From: Leidyana gryllorum EB-2025a
Lineage: Eukaryota; Apicomplexa
Assembly: GCA_048772705.1 (NCBI GenBank)
Contig: JBLWGC010000230.1
Location: 868,001 to 932,000 of the forward strand
DNA length: 64,000 bases
Reading direction: 5' to 3'
The notes beneath the pieces are model-generated. The model was not told the origin of the DNA and searched no databases. It worked only from the letters and a program-made list of their open reading frames with translations. The translations under genes and the position numbers were made by a program. Positions within the stretch are counted from its first letter, which is position 1. Each line of letters starts with the position of its first letter. Below, one piece after another: positions 9,396 to 19,400 of this stretch.

Positions 9396-10908
9396 TTAAT
9401 CCACGGACCGATCAGAAGCTGGTTCTGAAGCTGGAATGTGAGGCGCAGACGGCGGGCGCTTACCCCGCTGTTGCCATGATTGTGAAGCTTCCGGGGGGGA
9501 AGTATTCTTGACATTGCGATTGGGTGGGGGTGATGATCTCCGGAACCTATTATTCGTCGTCGAATGAGCTTCGGTCGACCTTGAATCTCCCGTTGTGTAC
9601 CTCTCTTCTCCATGGTAGGCACCTCCACCTCCTCCCCCATGGGGACTCCGCGCACGATGGTGATAGCGACGGCGGGGCGGAGGAGATCGACGATGACTGG
9701 GGCCCCAACGGCCTGGACTGCTGTACCGCGGTGGCGGCATATCGTCCATTGAGCCATGAGGACCATTATATCGGGAGTGCGACTCGTATGGTCGCGATCG
9801 CATTGAGGTTGACGACGTTCGCGTCGGCGGAGGCAGTATCTCCAATTGAATTCGGCCAGTTTCATTCTGCAGAAAGTAGAACAGTGTGATGGGGACATGT
9901 GCATATCACACCAAATGGAAGAAGAAGCATCAGAGCATGTATCAAGCGAAACGATCGCAAAATCATTGTGAGCGACAAAGCGGACCGGAAAGCTCCGGTA
10001 CTATATGCATTGTGCAGTGCGGCAAGCACACATCGAGTTGCAGTGCAACGTGCAGGAAAATGCAAATCGGCGCAAATCATAGTGCAGAGGTGTGCTACGC
10101 ACACACCGAAGTGCGGGGTTGCGCACACTATGCACGAAAAATGCAAGTGAGAAAGTGGTTGAAGAGTAGTTTCGGAGAAGTATGAGTGGACATAGAGGTT
10201 TCAATGGACACACAGCAACAGTAATCACAAACCTGGTGTGAGCGGAAAGAAGAGTTGTCAAAGAGGCGGAGAGCTTGTTCAGCATCGTCGTAGTTGTGGA
10301 ATTCAACTACTCCAGTTCCATCGCCAAAGACATCAGCTATAGGCAGGATATATGTGATGGGAGGAGTAGATCTATCATCACTTACCGAAAACGACGTCCC
10401 CAGCCTCCCGGAAATAATCTTTCAGGTCTTGCCAGCTGCCACTGGGTGGCAAACCGTAGATCTTGACCGCCACAGGATGTCTGGCTGAGAGAGACAGCGT
10501 CCAATCGAACATTTGAGTCTTTTGACGTACGCATAGTGGGTCTTCGGGTCGGATGCGGGCGTCCGCGGGCGGAATTGCGTCCATAGAAGGGTAATTCCAC
10601 CCGGATCCGTCGGCCAAGGAAGTCCGATCCGTTGAATCCTATATGGGAGAGGAGGCGCCGATGCGGGGGGATGTCCAGGTAGTTACTCACTCTTCACGGC
10701 CTCGTCAGCACCCTCCTCATCCGCGAAATGCACAAACGAGTACCAGTCGTTGCTGATGGTCCGTTTGATCTGGATGTCGAGGATTTTGCCGGCCGCCGAA
10801 AAGAAATCTCGGAGCTCCCCCTCCGAAGGGTCAGCCTGAGTGTAATTGAGTCTGTACGTCCAATGTGTGTGGGCTTACCGGTAGGCCTCCGACGTAGCAT
10901 CGACTCAT
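9396..10908 (-). CDS. SRSF1: SR splicing factor of the SRSF1 (SF2/ASF) type
   Basis: Two-RRM nuclear splicing regulator. Exon 1 (10908-10879) encodes [10 protein letters not shown] and joins in phase to [16 protein letters not shown], completing RRM1 with the aromatic YSFVHF. RRM2 is the pseudo-RRM: the invariant heptapeptide SWQDLKD is intact, followed by [23 protein letters not shown]. An exon from 9866 then adds an Arg/Ser/Pro/His/Gly tail in place of a pure RS domain. The intron between RRM2 and the tail (10232-9867) is 366 nt, far longer than the other introns here, and holds a TGC-rich array. A possible 33-nt intron near the C-terminus keeps frame whether spliced or not. It lies 62 bp downstream of the CLP1-like gene on the same strand. 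Confidence 0.93.
9985..10155. repeat. TGC/GCA-rich array in the long SRSF1 intron
   Basis: Words such as GTGCA, TTGCA, TGCGC and GCACA recur every 8-20 nt for about 170 nt. There is no fixed period, but the same vocabulary fills the cyclin intron at 22800-23060 and the intergenic region at 8925-9090. Confidence 0.55.
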
Positions 10909-10970
10909 TTCCCTACTCTTTGGGTGTTCACTCGGTACGCAACTTTGTCAAGACCGTGTCCCAGAAAAAT

Positions 10971-12764
10971 TCAGACTTCCATAACACAGATCACGACACT
11001 TCTGGCACTGACAGCAGCGCAATCGCCCTCTCTGCAGTATACAGTAACTCCGTCGTTATTGCGACACACAAATGCGGGTCCAGAGACAGTTGTGCTCAAA
11101 ATCGCGCGTTTTAAGTCAGATCCGCCGGTGCGCACGAGTTGATTTGGCACATGTAGGATGCCGCCAATGGCGGTCTCGGGTAGCGGAGCGTTCAGTTGCA
11201 CAGTAACAACCCCTTCAGTCACTCCCAATTTGGCGACACACACGTGTGGGGCTTGTACGACGACCGAGGTCATGATTGGTAATACTAGTGGGCTGCGCAA
11301 CAGCCTGGTGGGGACCGGTAGGGCGCTCCGTTGGGCGTATTTGTTGTAGGAGACATTGGTGAACTCATCCAGGAAACTCTGTGGGTCGCCTGGGCGAAAG
11401 TGAGGGAGGTATATCTGTTCTCGATTTACACCGCCATCATGACTAGCGGCGTTGGCGGCCAGGATCTGAGTGGGAGCTTCGTATCGAAAGGAAGGGAGAG
11501 CAGCAAGGGCGGTTGAAGCGGGGCATATATCAGCGAGTTGCAGATGCAGACTAGTGTCGCCGACTGAGAGTACCAGGTCGACTTCTAGCAATTGTACCAA
11601 TCTCGCAATCACAGAAGCAGGTAGATTAGTTGGGCAATCGATGAGGCTTCCGCTGGCCTTGAACATGTTTCCTCCTTCGCCGCGCATGAATTTGGTCTCG
11701 ACCGCCGCTTTGAGTGTTTCAACTCCGTGTACTAGCAAAGGGCAGGTCTCTTGAGTCATCTCGCTGCAGCCGATCCACACCCCGATACAATCCTCCTGAG
11801 ACGCACTGCTCCCAGCGCCAGGGGTGTTGCCAGTAGCATCTTCAGCGGTGGGCATCATTGGACGGCACAAGCGTTCCCAGCTGGACAACGAAGCACATGT
11901 AGTGAACTGATTGGCGGCCTCTTGCTCATCCGCTTCGAATTGTTTCCGTGCCGCAGCGCTGTCACCGGGACCCCCTGTACCAATATCCTCCCCGCTTCCG
12001 ATTGCTTCGCGTCTTGCTAAGCCTCCCATCAGCGAAAGGGCCTTTTGGCGCGCTTCCGACTGCAAACCCCCTTGACGTCTACGGCGCCCCCTTGAGGCTG
12101 GAGATGTGGCTGTGAAGCCAGCCCCAGCATCATTCGAAAGGCACCAATCACGTAGCAGTTCGAGTCGCTCGGCCGAGTTGGCTACTTCGACACGTTGGAG
12201 GAGTGTTTCCAATACTTGTGGATTTTCAAGTCGGTCCGGGATTTCGGCTGTAATGATCCCCGCTAACCCGTTAACCCCCATCAAACACGAATTTACACTC
12301 GGGTCCAATTTGTAGATAACTGGGTGCCAACCAGATCTTTGAGAGTACGCGGCTATTGTGTGGCACATTGCAGTCTTTCCAGCTCGGGCGGCACCGACGA
12401 TCATCACATTCGGCCCCCTCTCCTCTCGCCCGGAGAAGACACCGAACCGAATAAGATTCAAACTTGTGGTTAAGTTGACCATTTGAGTCATCAGATGTCT
12501 ATTCCGCTGGGTTTGTTCCACTCTCTCGGGCAAACCAAAGGCGTCCAACTCTCCGCCAGTCAACGAACTGATGCTTGTCATACTATGGGGCAGAATCACA
12601 TAGGTCTCCCCTGGGAGCAGAGGCTCCCCGAATACTTGTGCAGACGACACCGACCCATCCGAGACCTCCTTGTCACGCAAAGCTATGATAACAGGGTCCG
12701 CAGCAGTGGCCAATTGCAGCTCGTCAAACGGCTTCAAGATCACCAAACCGCGTTGGTGACTCAT
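10971..12764 (-). CDS. CLP1: CLP1-like polynucleotide kinase-family protein (pre-mRNA cleavage factor)
   Basis: 597 residues, no intron. An N-terminal beta domain (FGEPLLPGETYVILP) precedes a P-loop, VGAARAGKTAMCH, followed by PVIYKLDPSVNSCLMGVNG, as in the Clp1/Grc3 family where the P-loop leads into a helix and the DxG-type strand. The C-terminal domain after YLPHFRPGDP resembles the Clp1 C-terminal fold. CLP1 works in mRNA 3'-end cleavage and, in animals, as an RNA 5'-kinase. An acidic and Gln/Ser-rich insertion near residues 220-300 is not typical. Whether kinase activity survives cannot be judged by eye. Divergence from known sequences is marked; Grc3 is the alternative. Confidence 0.75.
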   Translation of the reverse strand: MSHQRGLVILKPFDELQLATAADPVIIALRDKEVSDGSVSSAQVFGEPLLPGETYVILPHSMTSISSLTGGELDAFGLPERVEQTQRNRHLMTQMVNLTTSLNLIRFGVFSGREERGPNVMIVGAARAGKTAMCHTIAAYSQRSGWHPVIYKLDPSVNSCLMGVNGLAGIITAEIPDRLENPQVLETLLQRVEVANSAERLELLRDWCLSNDAGAGFTATSPASRGRRRRQGGLQSEARQKALSLMGGLARREAIGSGEDIGTGGPGDSAAARKQFEADEQEAANQFTTCASLSSWERLCRPMMPTAEDATGNTPGAGSSASQEDCIGVWIGCSEMTQETCPLLVHGVETLKAAVETKFMRGEGGNMFKASGSLIDCPTNLPASVIARLVQLLEVDLVLSVGDTSLHLQLADICPASTALAALPSFRYEAPTQILAANAASHDGGVNREQIYLPHFRPGDPQSFLDEFTNVSYNKYAQRSALPVPTRLLRSPLVLPIMTSVVVQAPHVCVAKLGVTEGVVTVQLNAPLPETAIGGILHVPNQLVRTGGSDLKRAILSTTVSGPAFVCRNNDGVTVYCREGDCAAVSARSVVICVMEV

Positions 12765-12785
12765 ATTTCATTTTTATTACACTTT

Positions 12786-13418
12786 TTAAGACACTTTAAG
12801 CACACCTAACACCCGCTCGCAAAATATCCTACCCTTCGTACTCCACCAAGTCACACTTCCTGGCGAACCCCAAGTCTTCCGACAGGTTACACTCAGCCCG
12901 AACAGAAAACCCGACGTGGCCAACGGGTCACTCAAATTACCCAATTGCCATTTCCTCCCATCGTCAAACTCGACCTCCACAAATATACCCTCCGGGGTGG
13001 GAACTTGCTGAGCCACCGACAATGCCACTGTCTTTCCCCACCAATCCGTCAATGAAACTCGCTTCACAGTTCTTAGCTTCTCAGCCAACGGCGGTATCTT
13101 GTGCCCCTCAGGGATGAACAAGACCAGATTATAGGTTAAGACCAGTCGTCCAACCAGACCACCGCGAAATGTGCAACTGTAGAATTGTAAAGGCTCTTCT
13201 CGGAATGGGGCGACCTCCAGCTCGCGCCAGAAACGAGTATAAGCTGAATGATTACCACCTTTCGTCAGCTGTATGGGCTTCTCACAACCCAATCCTTCGA
13301 GCGCCTCATCCAACACATCACTCAGTACCTCTCGACCCAAACAAGGACACAGTAGAGACGTGAAGGCTCGGCTACAGACAGCTGAGCTCACCCGACAAAA
13401 AGCCAAAAAATTCTCCAT
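12786..13418 (-). CDS. Unknown protein, possible GRAM/PH-like fold
   Basis: 210 residues from the ATG at 13418; there is no later methionine, so this is the only usable start in this exon. The middle, FYSCTFRGGLVGRLVLTYN then VKRVSLTDWWGKTVALSV and FVEVEFDDGRKWQLGN, alternates strands in the way GRAM and PH-like lipid-binding domains do, but no signature proves it. The start lies 5 bp from the divergent PSMA5 start. It ends 21 bp upstream of the CLP1-like start, same strand. Confidence 0.6.
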   Translation of the reverse strand: MENFLAFCRVSSAVCSRAFTSLLCPCLGREVLSDVLDEALEGLGCEKPIQLTKGGNHSAYTRFWRELEVAPFREEPLQFYSCTFRGGLVGRLVLTYNLVLFIPEGHKIPPLAEKLRTVKRVSLTDWWGKTVALSVAQQVPTPEGIFVEVEFDDGRKWQLGNLSDPLATSGFLFGLSVTCRKTWGSPGSVTWWSTKGRIFCERVLGVLKVS

Positions 13419-13423
13419 CAAAC
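13419..13423. promoter_or_regulatory. 5-bp gap between divergent start codons
   Basis: The minus-strand ATG ends at 13418 and the PSMA5 ATG begins at 13424. Any shared promoter and both 5' leaders must lie inside the partner's transcribed sequence. No TATA-like motif is visible. Confidence 0.6.
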
Positions 13424-14541
13424 ATGTATACCTCAAGGTTAGCCTATATCCTAACCGCTCCCACACCATATTCACACTTAACACAGGAACGAATATGATC
13501 ATGATGTGAACTCATTTTCTCCAGAAGGTCGCCTCTTCCAAGTTGAGTATGCCCTCGGCGCTGTTAAGGTTAGTGTTGCGTCGCAACTACATCTACCGCT
13601 CTCCAACTTTTCAGTTAGGAGCAACTGCTATAGGAATCAGAACAAATGAAGGCGTCGTCCTCGCTACCGAAAAGAGATCGCCCTCAGCTCTGATGGAAGA
13701 AACCGAAGACCTTCAGAAGATCGTCGAGATCGACAAACACATCGCTTGTGCTAGTGCCGGTATTATTGCCGATGCGCGAACCCTCGTCAATCATGCCCGT
13801 GTTGAAGCCCTCAACCACTGGTTCACCTACGACGAGCCGATGCCCGTCGAGTCCTGCGTGAACAGTATTGCGCAACTGGCATTGAGCTTCTCTGGTAAGT
13901 GTTCAACTCGCACAATTTGATGAAAAGCCGTCTCCTCACCGGCGCCGCACACGTGTGTTCGCTACGGTTTGAAGAGCTCACGAAGGCATGGACTCCATTC
14001 ATGAATTCTCCCATCAGGTGTCCGGGCAGCTGGTCAGAAGAAATTGATGTCCCGGCCGTTCGGGGTCTCTCTACTGGTCGGAGGTGTGGACCAGGAAACT
14101 GGTCCTACATTATGGTGTACAGATCCCTCGGGGACGAATGTCAAATATAAGGCCGCATCCATCGGTTGCGCGCACGAGGGTGCTGATGCTGCCCTCCAGG
14201 AGCGGTATAAAGCCGACATGAGCCTAGCCGACGCCCAAGCTCTGGCTCTGCTGGTACTGCGACAAGTCATGGAGGAGAAGCTCAAACCCTCGACCGTGGA
14301 ATTGGCAGTGATCAAGGCGGATCGGCCAGTGTAAGTAATTCGTTGACGGTGAACGTGTATGTGGAATTTGGCGAAGGCATGTTGATGTACATCAGATTTA
14401 ATGTCGTGCATGGAAAGGGATTGTTCATGGTTCTATTGGGTCAGGCTACATCACTGTACCACTGACGAGGTTGATCTGATCATCCAAGGGTTGCCGGAGC
14501 CTGCGGAATGGGAGAATATGCAGCATGGCACTCAAGCCTAG
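13424..14541 (+). CDS. PSMA5: 20S proteasome subunit alpha type-5
   Basis: Structural alpha5 subunit of the 20S proteasome ring. A 14-nt first exon, MYTSR, joins through a 49-nt intron to [20 protein letters not shown], the proteasome alpha-type signature. Then [59 protein letters not shown] and [17 protein letters not shown] follow the human order closely. Exons: 13424-13437, 13487-13569, about 13616-13893, 14019-14332 and 14445-14541, all in phase. It ends in TAG at 14539-14541, which shares the CTAG tetranucleotide with the stop of the convergent gene. Confidence 0.97.
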
Positions 14542-15008
14542 TCTTTCTTCTTAGTTTGGTCCATTTTGACAGCCAATGCTCGGGATAGATGCGAACATAA
14601 GTGGTTGTGTACAACCAAGCTCTGGTTTTCAAGCTCAGTCAGCTCCATGACGAGGCGTCCAACGAGGATCTCGAGAGACGCCAACACCTCTTGACCGTTG
14701 GCAGTAATGTTGGGTCGCAGTTTCTCTATCTCCTTGTGAATAGCTTTGTCAAGGTCGTTGGCACCACTGGCCGACCGATAGGGGGTTGAGAGGCCAGCAA
14801 TGACCTCCTTATATTCTTCTTGGGACGCTTCGTGAGCGGCTAGTAGTCGCAAAGCTGGCAGCAGGGTCTTGAGGCTCATTGATGGAGCGAGTTGGGTGGT
14901 GTGAGACCGCGCATGGCCGGCGGTGAGGAAAGCCATGGCCTTGTTGTAGTAACGTTCAGGGTCTGTTCGGCCTATGGCCTCTGCTCGGGCCAGAAGGTCA
15001 AGGTTCAT
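14538..15008 (-). CDS. Unknown alpha-helical protein
   Basis: About 156 residues from MNLDLLARAEAIGRTDPERY, no intron, predicted mostly helical (LEILVGRLVMELTELENQ), ending in a Lys-rich tail. No recognised domain. Its ATG overlaps the TGA of UBLCP1 as ATGA (15008-15005 on the minus strand), so the two genes are arranged like a bacterial translationally coupled pair. Its stop shares CTAG with PSMA5. It therefore has coding neighbours overlapping at both ends. Confidence 0.7.
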   Translation of the reverse strand: MNLDLLARAEAIGRTDPERYYNKAMAFLTAGHARSHTTQLAPSMSLKTLLPALRLLAAHEASQEEYKEVIAGLSTPYRSASGANDLDKAIHKEIEKLRPNITANGQEVLASLEILVGRLVMELTELENQSLVVHNHLCSHLSRALAVKMDQTKKKD

Positions 15009-16412
15009 TTTCGAACTTTTTTCTTCCAAGCGGAGTGATCCAAAAGGCAAACATCCTCCAATGGAGCTACACAACGCATGAGATACTCCCCCAACCCCAG
15101 CAATTCTCGATCGGTGACTCGCTGATCCACCGTGTACGGCGACACTCGTACACCATTCGCCGGATTGAGTATAAAGTTACGAGGCAGGTCATCGATTTGG
15201 AGACTGTTATGTGGGCCCCAACGCCCATTGCTCTTCTCCCAAATCAACAGCATCGCTTTCACTGCCGGCTCACTCCTCTTGGATGGCAATTTACAGTTAA
15301 TCATGCTCGATCTGAGGAGGACACTTGATGGGGGGGGGGCTCAAGACGTAGCTCGATACTCACTTATTCAAAGCAAATACGGGTCCAAATTCCGGATGGG
15401 CGAGCAGCCCCATCGAGGTCAGCTTCATTTCGACCCACTGCCAACGGGTTTGCGACCAGAAGGCTGTCACAGATTAGTGAGTGAAGTTAGAAGGGAGAAC
15501 TCGCTGAGCATTACCGAAATCATAGGCTGGCCACACCATCCGCAGGAACTCCATCAAATAAGGGCGGGCTAGCCACTCCATTGAATACCCTTGGGACGCT
15601 CCTACGAAAGATTAGTTAATGTAGAGCGATCACAGCATCTGATCGAGACATACCTCTGCAATCATAAATTGTATAGTCTATGTCTAGGACCAACAGCTTC
15701 TTGCCAGGTCGAGGCTGTCGTATGTAGCGCAAGTCGAGATTCTCCAAGGCCAGACGTAGACGCATTCTATTCACCGAACAGGATAAGCACTGTCCAGCGA
15801 GTTTCTGAGCCTCTATCGAGTTGTAGACCTCTGGGCTCATATCGAGATCTTCCTCCAGCGCCTTCTCCTCCTGTCGGTCTTGGGGTAGCTGTTCCGCTTC
15901 TGGGGTACCGACTAATATAAAGTCATTCGCAGTGAATTCGCATTGAGTCAAGTGGGTATCATCATCAGGCCGTCCACCAGTCTTCACTTTGATGCCGAGG
16001 AACTTCTGCAAGCCCAATACATGTTGTGACAATGTGGCAGGGGTGCTCGCGGGGGAAAAAGAGTGGGGGGAGCGGCGGCTGGCAACATTAGAAGTTCCAG
16101 AAACCGTCGACTCAGTGCCACGGCTCGCTGAAGGGGCGCGCAGAGTGGGGCCGAAGGGCCCAAAAGTCAGTTGAGGGGTGTTCCCACCCTCTCACCATGA
16201 CACGCGCGGTCGAGCAGCAGAGTTGCCCGCCCCGAAGTGGGTAGGAAGGAAAGGGTAGCCGGTCTTACCTGACGGTCAGCAGGAATGCAGAACTGCTCCT
16301 GTATGACCTGTTTGAGGTCACGAAGACTGCCGACCTGGTACTCGTCGGCAGTGAAGGGCAAAGGGTAGCCTTGACTCCGCCATCTGCAATTGAGCGTGAC
16401 TATTCCGTCCAT
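15005..16412 (-). CDS. UBLCP1: Ubiquitin-like domain-containing CTD phosphatase (proteasome phosphatase)
   Basis: Nuclear HAD-family phosphatase that acts on the 26S proteasome. Exon 1 (16412-16269) encodes a ubiquitin-like domain starting MDGIVTLNCRWRSQGYP and ending CIPADRQ. Exon 2 (16005 on) continues KFLGIKVKTGGRPDDDTHL, and the catalytic DxDxT is LDIDYT within KKLLVLDIDYTIYDC. Later exons give RPYLMEFLRMVWPAYDF, AFWSQTRWQWVEMKL and NPANGVRVSPY, all matching human UBLCP1 in order. The first intron, about 263 nt, is long and GC-rich. The gene starts 24 bp from PAN2, on the opposite strand. PSMA5 lies one gene away, an interesting neighbour given the enzyme's target. Confidence 0.94.
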
Positions 16413-16436
16413 TTTTCTGACCATAAATCTCAATCA

Positions 16437-19400
16437 ATGAGACCCTCTCCTCCCAACTCCGCAGGTGTTCAGTCCAATGTTCCCGCCGCGTACAGTAGCC
16501 CAAACTTCCCCCCTCCCTCTGAGGAGTCCAACGCTCCCAGCAAGATGCAAGTCGATGCCCCAGACTTTGTCCCTGCACAGTGGCAACAGGCGCTTCCACA
16601 AGCACCACAGCAGCCCCAGCATCCGTGGCCCCTCCCTCACTTCACGCACGGTGGCTTCCAGCCCACCCTATATCAACACATGCCAGGTGACGAGCAGATG
16701 ATGTTCGGTCCAGGCGCCTATATGGCGCCCCACGAGCTCCATCCCTATCTGGACGAGCAAATGCGACAGCCGATGTGGCCCACAGCACATCACGCTATAA
16801 CTACTCTCACAACTACGAGCCCAGCTGAAGAAGAATGGACACGGACCACGCGCACGCGAAGCAGTCGTATGGCGGCTGATCTTCGGCCGGCCACACCCGA
16901 GCTATCACAGATACAGTTGCTGCAAATTGTCGTTGCCTGCAAGGAGAGTCTCGCTCTCGATCTTCAATTGGACTGGAAACAAACCTTCCTCGCGTACCTT
17001 GACAATGCTGCCCCACCCGACAAACTTCCTTCTCCGTTCCGACATTGTTTGGGTTACTTTATGCTCCCACCCCCCAAAATGCGATACATACATCCTTCCA
17101 TCACCGATGCGGCTTTATATGCTCTGCGCTGCCCCAAAGGTGAGTGCGAAGATCAGAGATCGGTCGTCGATTGTGCTGTGTTGAGTAGAAGATCGAGGAA
17201 CCCCGCCGACATTTGAGCTCACGACGACCCGTGCGCCTGGTTTTGAGAATGCCATTCGCAGCGACTGGCTCATACCCGTGGTTGCCTTCTTTTATTATGG
17301 CCTCCCGCCTCTGCGACTCCTAGTCGCCGGCCACGCTTGTAATGAAGCTTTGTGCTGGATTTGCGAACTGTCGTTCGTCTTTCGGGCGCTGGATGTCTGT
17401 CGGTGAGCCCCAGCTGGCTAGTGGGTCTGTGGTGTGACATCCCATCAGAGCCGAAGGTCGCGGCCAACCTATTCGCTTGGATAAATTCTGCGAGGCGTTG
17501 ATGCGAAGCGCCCCCACCACGCTCGGCTTGCAGACAGCTGAGAACAGTGAGGCTGACGCAGCGGACATGGTAATTTTACGTCCCCAAAATCGGTCTACTC
17601 AGTTCACTCCGATCAGTACACAAGATCGCTGCCTGGCGACAAGCCGCGACTGACCGCGCAAATCCGACGCTCCTGTGGAGCGCGTAGGAAGCTGCCGTGG
17701 CTTCGGTTGCGATCGGCACGCAACAATGACGATATGATACACAAGGCATCGCCTCATGACCGGCGTCGCGAACGAATAGCGCAAACAATTCGTAGAAATG
17801 AATCGGAGAGGAAGTGTGAACGCCAGCAACGCTTGGCCCGTAAGTCACGCCCAGCTATCTACTAAGCGCGAAAAATGCGCCTCGCTGTCTCCCTCCAGGT
17901 GCCAAGCTCCATTCCAAAGTCCATCTGGTGCTGAATTACTTCCTCCACGCGTTAGGAAATGTGCAAAGCACCCACGAGGATCTCTTCTGTATAAACATGG
18001 AAACTACGACCGAATGTCGTTTGGGCAGCTCTCTCCGACACAGAAGTGCTCCAGAAAGAGGCACTCACGTTCTCTATCAACACGCGGACGGCAATCGCAG
18101 CAGCAGTCTCAGCCGATCCTTGTCCGCTCGCGAAACCGTCAAGTCCACGCCCACGTATATCCTTGAACTTGACCACTCCATTTGGACACAGTAAGCCAAT
18201 CAACGCGTCCCCTGATTCACCCTATTCTAACTCAACCACAGATACAGAGAGCGGATCGTGACAGAGCCCGACTCCAATCCACCTGTTGAGCTGAGCTCGG
18301 GACCCGTGTCGACAGCAGAGAGCTTCATAGACAGTAGCCGCCCGTCGTCGCCTGCTATATCGTCGTCTGCTTCCTCAGCGTCGGACTCCCTCCCACGAAG
18401 TGTCGATGTTCCTCGCGTCACCCCCCGACCCAGCGAGATGAGGCCTTGGAAAATCTCCTTCGCTGACCTCTTGAGAGCCTCTCTGTGGCGAAGTTCAACC
18501 GTCCATATGACCTGTAAGCAGTGCGAGGCGGCAACGTCTCGTACTTCGCCACACGTCGTTTCTCATAGAGTGAAACAGGTTCGTATTTAACGGAACTCTG
18601 CACAGTGCATCCCTTCTCCCTATCAGATCTCTTCTCTGCCGGCAGTTCTGACCGTCAAAGTCAAACTGGCGAATGATCTCGAAGGCGGGGCGAAGGCTTT
18701 TGGACCACTGAGATTCTGGAGAGGCTTCAATCGACCGATCAGCGTTCCATGCGATCGAAAGGGTGTTGATGGCGGCTTGCGGAGTGTTTCCACCTTCTTT
18801 CCCAAGGGCACCCGTGGCAATCCTGACGACGACACCGATATGATGCGTCTCATCGCCAACCTTCTGAGACTCAAAGACAACCTTCGCAAACACCCGAACA
18901 GCACACGTACGAAAAGAGACCTGGAGGCACTTACTAGAGCTTTCAAAAGCATAATGGACTCCGAGATATCTCCGTTGCCAGGTAACTTCGACACGGAAAA
19001 TGTTCCCCTCTGAGCTCGGGACTTCTGACTCAGATCGGCTGCTGTTGAAGCTGCAAACGAGTAATCTTGCCACTGACCAGAATCCCTGGCGCGTCGTGGA
19101 AGCACATCGGGAGGATAGGGTCGCTTCTGACTGGCTGACTTATGATTTAATTGGGGTTCTGGTCTCAGTGAACCACATATACACTAGAAGAAGACGCCAC
19201 ATGCTGTTGCGGTTGTGGAAAGAAGACATATTGCCAAACCTGACGTCGGAGAACGGAAATGCAGTAAGTGACAGCCAGACTGCAACGAGATACTAACTAC
19301 AACCCATCGTGCCACTCACAACAGCTCACAGAAGAAGCATTGGAATCGGTGCTACAACGCTTAGAGGCTGAGGAAGTTGGTGTAGAGGCTCCGCCGGATG

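Noticed and set aside
13375-13410. 20-nt GT-AG unit in the unknown gene beside PSMA5
   Set aside because: The frame is open without splicing, and removing 20 nt would break it.
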